Shown here one piece after another: positions 62,801 through 64,000 of a stretch of 64,000 bases of DNA. Each line of letters starts with the position of its first letter. The stretch's first letter is position 1. The stretch comes from Oceanobacter mangrovi (GTDB lineage: Bacteria; Pseudomonadota; Gammaproteobacteria; Pseudomonadales; Oceanobacteraceae). The translations under genes and the position numbers were made by a program. The stretch covers positions 248,001 through 312,000 of the forward strand of contig NZ_JAHXZR010000001.1 in the NCBI RefSeq assembly GCF_019740315.1, read 5' to 3'. Under the pieces are notes generated by a model. It had not been told where the DNA came from, searched no databases, and saw only the letters and a program-made list of their open reading frames with translations.

Positions 62801-63299
62801 CAGCGAGTTCGAAGGCCAGTTGCAAGCGGCCGGGCAGAACGTGGAAGTCACCCGCTACGACAGTACCCGTGGCGTCATCAACTTCGGTATCGGTTACGAA
62901 TATCGTCCCGGTTACGCGCTTGAATTGAGTTATCTGGATATGGGGGATGCTGACACCGCCCTGCAAGGTACTGTGGTGCCGAATGAGTTGAAACCGCAAC
63001 TGCGGCGAGACCACCCGGTCGGCGGCGCTGGCTGGATGCTCAATCAGGTGCTCCTCAATCCGCTTACCGACCAGCTCAGCCTCACCGCCACAGCGGGTAT
63101 TTATTACTGGCAGGGGCAAGTGGAAACCAGCCGGGCTGATCTGGATGTCAGCCTCAAGGGCGGTTATGCCCCACTGCTGGGGCTGGGGCTGAAATACCAG
63201 CTGACGGAACGTTACCAGCTCGGTGGTGGCCTCAAACGACTGATGTTTGATCGCCAGCAGCTGGATATCTGGTCACTACGGCTTGGTATTGGCTTCTAG
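53628..63299 (+). CDS. Giant repeat surface protein, main part: Ig/cadherin-like repeats, internal GlyGly-CTERM, C-terminal beta-barrel
   Basis: An open frame of 3223 codons; sequence that continues the upstream fragment begins about 53790 (TLTITAYDSGN), so it probably has no start of its own. Domains in order: Ig-like units (to 55559), three 330-336-bp Ig-like repeats (55560-56555), seven 297-300-bp Ig-like repeats (56556-58652) and five cadherin-like repeats with VNDAPVA (58987-60432). A cadg-type domain, thrombospondin-3-like Ca-binding repeats (DxDxDG, about 60720-60915), an HYR-like domain, Calx-beta (about 61200-61565) and a PKD-like domain follow. A second Ca-binding repeat, a GlyGly-CTERM-like signal (62550-62630) and an OmpA-like barrel ending in Phe (62739-63299) complete it. 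Probably a surface adhesin. If the frameshift is real, it may not be made whole. Confidence 0.83.
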   Translation: MALRVLRIRFWLSEVAALAVRVARVMSNSPRTTAATLRLRRLILESGPIIRVQGPRHTLTITAYDSGNAQVGSITVSPVYRDDYYLLDFSSPTAGYVRNNGFYTSAPTITTSGSFTSAAKVRFKINANTFYLDDLVLSTAAAANNAPTNISLGNSSIDDTSTAAAATVGTLSTTDADSGDSHSYSLVTNGASGSGSCGSTGDDNNASFQISGSTLQTASSLSAGSYNVCIQTSDGTDTFQKTFAITVNDTTDSDGNLTASAAVVEPVGLDTTVDTSGEAVDVFDFTLADGGGGDSLAMDISQIVLNVTGTASDTVRNQITWRLNGPDASNVTGTYNSSTDTITFSGLSVSVADGASETYTVNAYYNDTSNLTEDQTIILSIDGDTDVTTSSSGTAMGATSAVTNGSGTTIDVVATQLAFTTQPAGSTSGSTLTTQPVVTAQDAFGNTDVDFSEVVSVTEASAGTLSGTTSASASTGVATFTDLVYSATADQQSFTLTANDQDAVGSDLNSVDSNSVTSDVVATKLSFSTQPAPLSVSSGVATALTTVPVVQALDANDIVDTGYSTDITLAEVNGAGSATITGTGDTDGSSSTVSLTPSAGVATFTGLTITYTTSGSGSETFNLQASSGALTTANSSQLTATNTPTVTDGNISISGASGTGGTYKIGDTVTAVWDNSGSGDNNSGVTDVSVDFSQFGGGSSVAASESSGSWTATYTIVSGAIDTSNRNVSVTATNSNGPTTTADTTNATVDNIAPTVTDANLSISGASGTGGAYKTGDTVTVSWDNTASGDNNSDTISAATVNFSAFGGGSAVAASNSSGSWTATYTIVAGAIDSSNLNVSLTATDNAGNSTTTADGSNATVDNIAPTLTDTNLSISGASGTGGVFIAGDTVTASWSNTAGGDNNSDTIASLSVNFSAFGGGSAVAASNSSDSWTATYTLTAGSANGSNLNIAATATDNAGNSTTTADTSNASADTNAPSGHSVSFDDSSINAAESSSASFTFAGGEVGASYSYTISSSGGGTNVTGSGTLATATDQVASLDLSGLGDGTLTLSVTLTDSAGNAATAVTDTSTLDAAAPSGHSVSFDDSAINASEASNSSFTFAAGEVGASYSYTISSSGGGTNVTGSGTLSTATDQITSLDLSGLSDGTLTLSVTVTDTAGNSATAVTDTSTLDTAAPSGHSVSFDDSVLNASEAGAASFTFAGGEVGASFSYSISSSGGGTAVTGSGTLASATDQITGLDLSGLADGTLTLTVSVTDTAGNSATAVTDTSTLDATAPSGHSVSFDDSLINSSEASLASFTFAAGEVGAAYSYTISSSGGGTNVTGSGTLATAADQITGLDLSGLGDGTLTLSVILTDTAGNAATGVTDTSTLDASAPSGFSVTLSDSVYNASEISSVYFTFANGEVGADYEYSYTLNGITLSGLTGSLATATDQSVTTDLSAYGDGTLTLQVTMTDSAGNLSVVASDTATVDTTAPAAYGISFDDSLINASEATSVSISMAGAEVGASYSYGITSSMGGTPLSGSGTVTSASQQITGLDVSALMDGTLEVALQLTDSAGNSGSSVTGTSTLDMTAPFGHFVSFDSPLIGSADNTAASFSFAGGEVGASYSYSISSSAGGTPVTGSGTLTSATDQVTGIDLSGLEDGTLTLTVVVTDSADNDALEVGDFTLLDTTPPSLASSVPADNATDVAYNSTLVLTLSEAVAPVSGSFHLYDADGDTLVESLAVGSGQVSFNSAGTVITITPSSDFTPTHSYYLLADSGIVADIAATSWAGISDKTELNFTVGNNAPVGTADSSTTNEDNAVAIDVLANDSDVDSTLNAASVTVTNAPSHGSTSVNTANGVITYTPAADYNGTDTFAYAVDDIYSGNSGDITVTVTVNPVNDAPVAVADTASTAEDTEVSIDVADNDTDVDSGDSVDTATLTIVSQPTHGTASVVSGEILYNPDADFNGSDSLTYQIDDQNGATSNVATLIINISGVNDAPVAANDSSTTDEDTDVVIDVLANDSDIDGILDVSQVTIIADPTHGTVAVDTTSGEITYSPTADYNGSDSFTYVVKDNEDATSNIATVSLTITSVNDAPVANDDSVTLMEDATLNINALGNDTDVDGSLDITTVEITTEPTEGSATVNSDGSIAYTPAADFNGSDSLSYRVMDDLGEWSNTATVTLTITAVNDAPLANDDSATTDEDTAVTIDVAANDSDIDGSLDLTSVLLISNVLHGNLIDNGDGTLSYTPDQDFYGSDTFVYQISDNEAAASESATVTITVNPVNDAPVISGTPASSVLEGATFSFTPTVTDVDSNTTTLVFSLSGQPDWMTIDSATGAVTGTPPVGSEGDYSNISILVNDGGDTFTVATFSLSVIGDFDTDGIANSEDPDIDNDGMTNDYEEQYGFDPYDDSDALEDADGDTISNADEEADGTDPTDADDYFDETAPVVTAPADVTIDANALFTRVSLSTLLGDIGDISELTSDNVDGSGCCNTVVDDMTNGVLLMSPGRHVVTYTATDRKGNVGTAEQVLRIRPLVSFSRDIQTVEGATATFKILLNGPAPDYPLEVPFVIASSSTADSADYSMAASSVTFTAGETSVSMDVSLTDDGIAEGTEILVLQLDDDTSNSEDLAGGYDPDNIDIHDINAGATSQLTISISEENLPPVASMTLKQAGSNTVQVTRSGGLLTASVSATDPNPGDTLSYDWSNSTSTLADTDGSLTNSSMVINPSSLSSGRYKVEVKVTDSQGASDVERIYFLVVDELPDLQSGTDSDGDGVDDADEGTGDDDNDGIPDYLDNISATNLLPEQARTTDSFLVECDPGVRCRLGQFAMQGSGGGARLNEDELDPQGAGNDSSFQPVGGIFDFELNDLPTFGQSVKVVLPQIAAIPADAIYRKYQNGSWRSFVTDSNNEVHSAAGELGYCPPPGDDSWEAGLIEGYYCVQLTIEDGGPNDADGEVNGSVEDPGAVSVLRADQSQVVDVTTSAQNSGGALGWLSLIGLAGLAGAARKARRSRLGVASRSGRLHSLALVGAGVAAASALSLTAPQTHASDFADKSYLFLGSGQAQSSLSRSEFEGQLQAAGQNVEVTRYDSTRGVINFGIGYEYRPGYALELSYLDMGDADTALQGTVVPNELKPQLRRDHPVGGAGWMLNQVLLNPLTDQLSLTATAGIYYWQGQVETSRADLDVSLKGGYAPLLGLGLKYQLTERYQLGGGLKRLMFDRQQLDIWSLRLGIGF
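55560..56555 (+). repeat. Three tandem Ig-like repeats of 330-336 bp
   Basis: Units begin at about 55560, 55890 and 56226, each coding for a segment like LSISGASGTGG, SAFGGGSAVAASNSS and SWTATYT. The last two are nearly identical over long stretches, indicating recent duplication inside the gene. Confidence 0.88.
56556..58652 (+). repeat. Seven tandem Ig-like repeats, period 300 bp
   Basis: Units start at 56556, 56856, 57156, 57456, 57756, 58053 and 58353, so the period is 300 bp with one 297-bp unit. Each codes for PSGHSVSFDDS, FTFAGGEVGASYSY, ISSSGGGT and GTLTLSVT-like blocks. Units 1-4 are very alike at DNA level; 5-7 have drifted. Confidence 0.92.
58987..60432 (+). repeat. Five cadherin-like repeats of about 285-295 bp
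   Basis: Units begin at about 58987, 59275, 59567, 59860 and 60145. Each codes for (V)NDAPVA, an EDT-V-IDV-ANDSD-DG block and a YNGSDSFTY-like block. Asp-rich loops fit calcium binding. Confidence 0.88.
62550..62630 (+). other. Internal GlyGly-CTERM-like sorting signal
   Basis: Within the giant protein, SGGALGWLSLIGLAGLAGAA is followed by RKARRSR. This is the order Gly-Gly motif, hydrophobic helix and Arg-rich tail of GlyGly-CTERM signals, substrates of rhombosortase. Such signals normally end the protein, but here about 220 more residues follow. Confidence 0.72.
62739..63299 (+). other. OmpA-like beta-barrel domain fused at the C-terminus
   Basis: After a hydrophobic Ala-rich stretch ending QTHAS, similar to a signal peptide, the last about 187 residues alternate polar and hydrophobic residues in about eight strands. 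Examples are SYLFLGSGQA, GVINFGIGYEYRP, YALELSYLDMG, LTATAGIYYWQ and LWSLRLGIGF-like ends. The final Phe is usual for outer-membrane barrels. Confidence 0.75.
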
Positions 63300-64000
63300 T
63301 CTTTAAAACCAGGGTTGGAACGCAGGTATCTCGCCTGCGGCAAGCCTCTATGATGAGGCCAAAGCGCGGGCAGAGCGCCCGCGCTTTTACTACGAATCTC
63401 ACCAGGGAATAGCACTTCTCTATCCTGCAAGCCCCCATCAGCAAGCACGTCAAACCCAGGCGTTCAAATTCTCTTTGTTATCATAGTGGCAAATAATAAG
63501 TGTCTGAATATTCGCCCTGAATAGAGCATTTGATGGACTTTATATTGCTGCTATTTGATTTCTAATGCCAGGTGTGACCTGAGTCTCATTTTATGTTGGC
63601 AAGTGTAAAATAGTGTTCTTTTTAGCTTATTTCAGCCTTTTGACTGATAGTCTAACAACAGTCTGATTGCTAGACTGTTTTTGGAAATCTTTTAGCTTTA
63701 TTACAAATTCTGACCTTTGATCGGAAGGAGTATTGCTTGCTGAAATGTTATCGATACATTGTTAGTAGTTTCAGATTTCATGCAGGAAAATATAGTTGCC
63801 AGTGTGTAAGAAATATTAGAGCTGATTGATGTGGCCGGTTTTCTGAATGGCAAAAATATTCATTTTTAAGCGTTATTCGCCACCAGGGATCAGACGCTGA
63901 TGGGATTACCAGGCATTGTTTTAATAATAAGTGCATGGTGATCAGACAGGGATTTATCAACTCCGGCGCGGTGTCGGTATCAGCTCATGAAGTACCGGAT
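63300..64000. other. AT-rich intergenic tail of the window
   Basis: No credible gene. It starts with small GC hairpins (63321-63339, 63344-63359) and the terminator at 63361, then becomes strongly AT-rich from about 63470. A weak hairpin with T-run (CAGTCT / AGACTG, 63659-63682) is the only further structure seen. It may hold the promoter of a gene beyond the window. Confidence 0.6.
63361..63389 (+). terminator. Rho-independent terminator after the giant gene
   Basis: AAAGCGCGGGC (63361-63371) pairs perfectly with GCCCGCGCTTT (63377-63387) around a 5-base loop, ending in TTTT. Confidence 0.92.

Overview
The window looks like origin-proximal chromosome of a marine-type gammaproteobacterium (Pseudomonadales/Oceanospirillales neighbourhood; genus not determinable from sequence alone). 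Three things support this. The series lptA-gmhB ... glyQS ... lpxL-like ... trkA-rsmB-fmt-def / LysM-dprA-tsaC-hemF-aroE follows the order known next to oriC in Pseudomonas. Four near-perfect ParB-binding parS sites lie in the first 2.3 kb. The housekeeping proteins are closest in style to that group. No rRNA or tRNA gene was seen.

Layout. 1-2785: the 3' end of fabV, then a centromere-like region with parS sites at 188, 357, 459 and 2225. These bracket a KAP-family P-loop NTPase gene, a heptanucleotide tandem array and a frameshifted MOSC-domain gene. 2901-6656: an antiporter, the acyltransferase lptA, gmhB and a small lipoprotein. 6647-23026: an aryl polyene (APE-type, type II polyketide) cluster lying between gmhB and glyS. 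It has two ACPs, two ketosynthases plus a chain-length-factor-like protein, a ketoreductase, two dehydratase domains (one fused to an acyl-ACP synthetase), a thioesterase, three transport/envelope proteins (LolA-like carrier, MMPL exporter, DUF3261 lipoprotein), acyltransferases, a glycosyltransferase, a phosphopantetheinyl transferase and a flavin-dependent halogenase-like enzyme. Together these would build a lipid-anchored and possibly halogenated polyene pigment and move it to the outer membrane.

23051-41974 is mostly housekeeping: a lipoprotein, glyQS, a soluble histidine kinase/TPR response regulator pair, an lpxL-like gene, a tightly overlapping def-fmt-rsmB-trkA-trkH operon, and the LysM, dprA, tsaC, hemF and aroE genes.

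42050-51051 carries surface lipoproteins interspersed with RNA-modification and regulatory genes. They are a choice-of-anchor-I lipoprotein preceded by a five-unit Pho-box-like array, RlhA, a beta-helix lipoprotein, a YebC-family regulator, a PEGA-domain lipoprotein and a DTW-domain tRNA modification enzyme. 51329-63299 holds a DUF4915 gene followed by a roughly 11 kb gene for a giant repeat protein. That gene has an N-terminal DUF4347 domain, Ig-like, cadherin-like and calcium-binding repeats, an internal GlyGly-CTERM-like sorting signal, and a C-terminal outer-membrane beta-barrel. It is split by an apparent one-base frameshift near 53790. The last 700 bp are AT-rich, with a terminator and no gene recognised.
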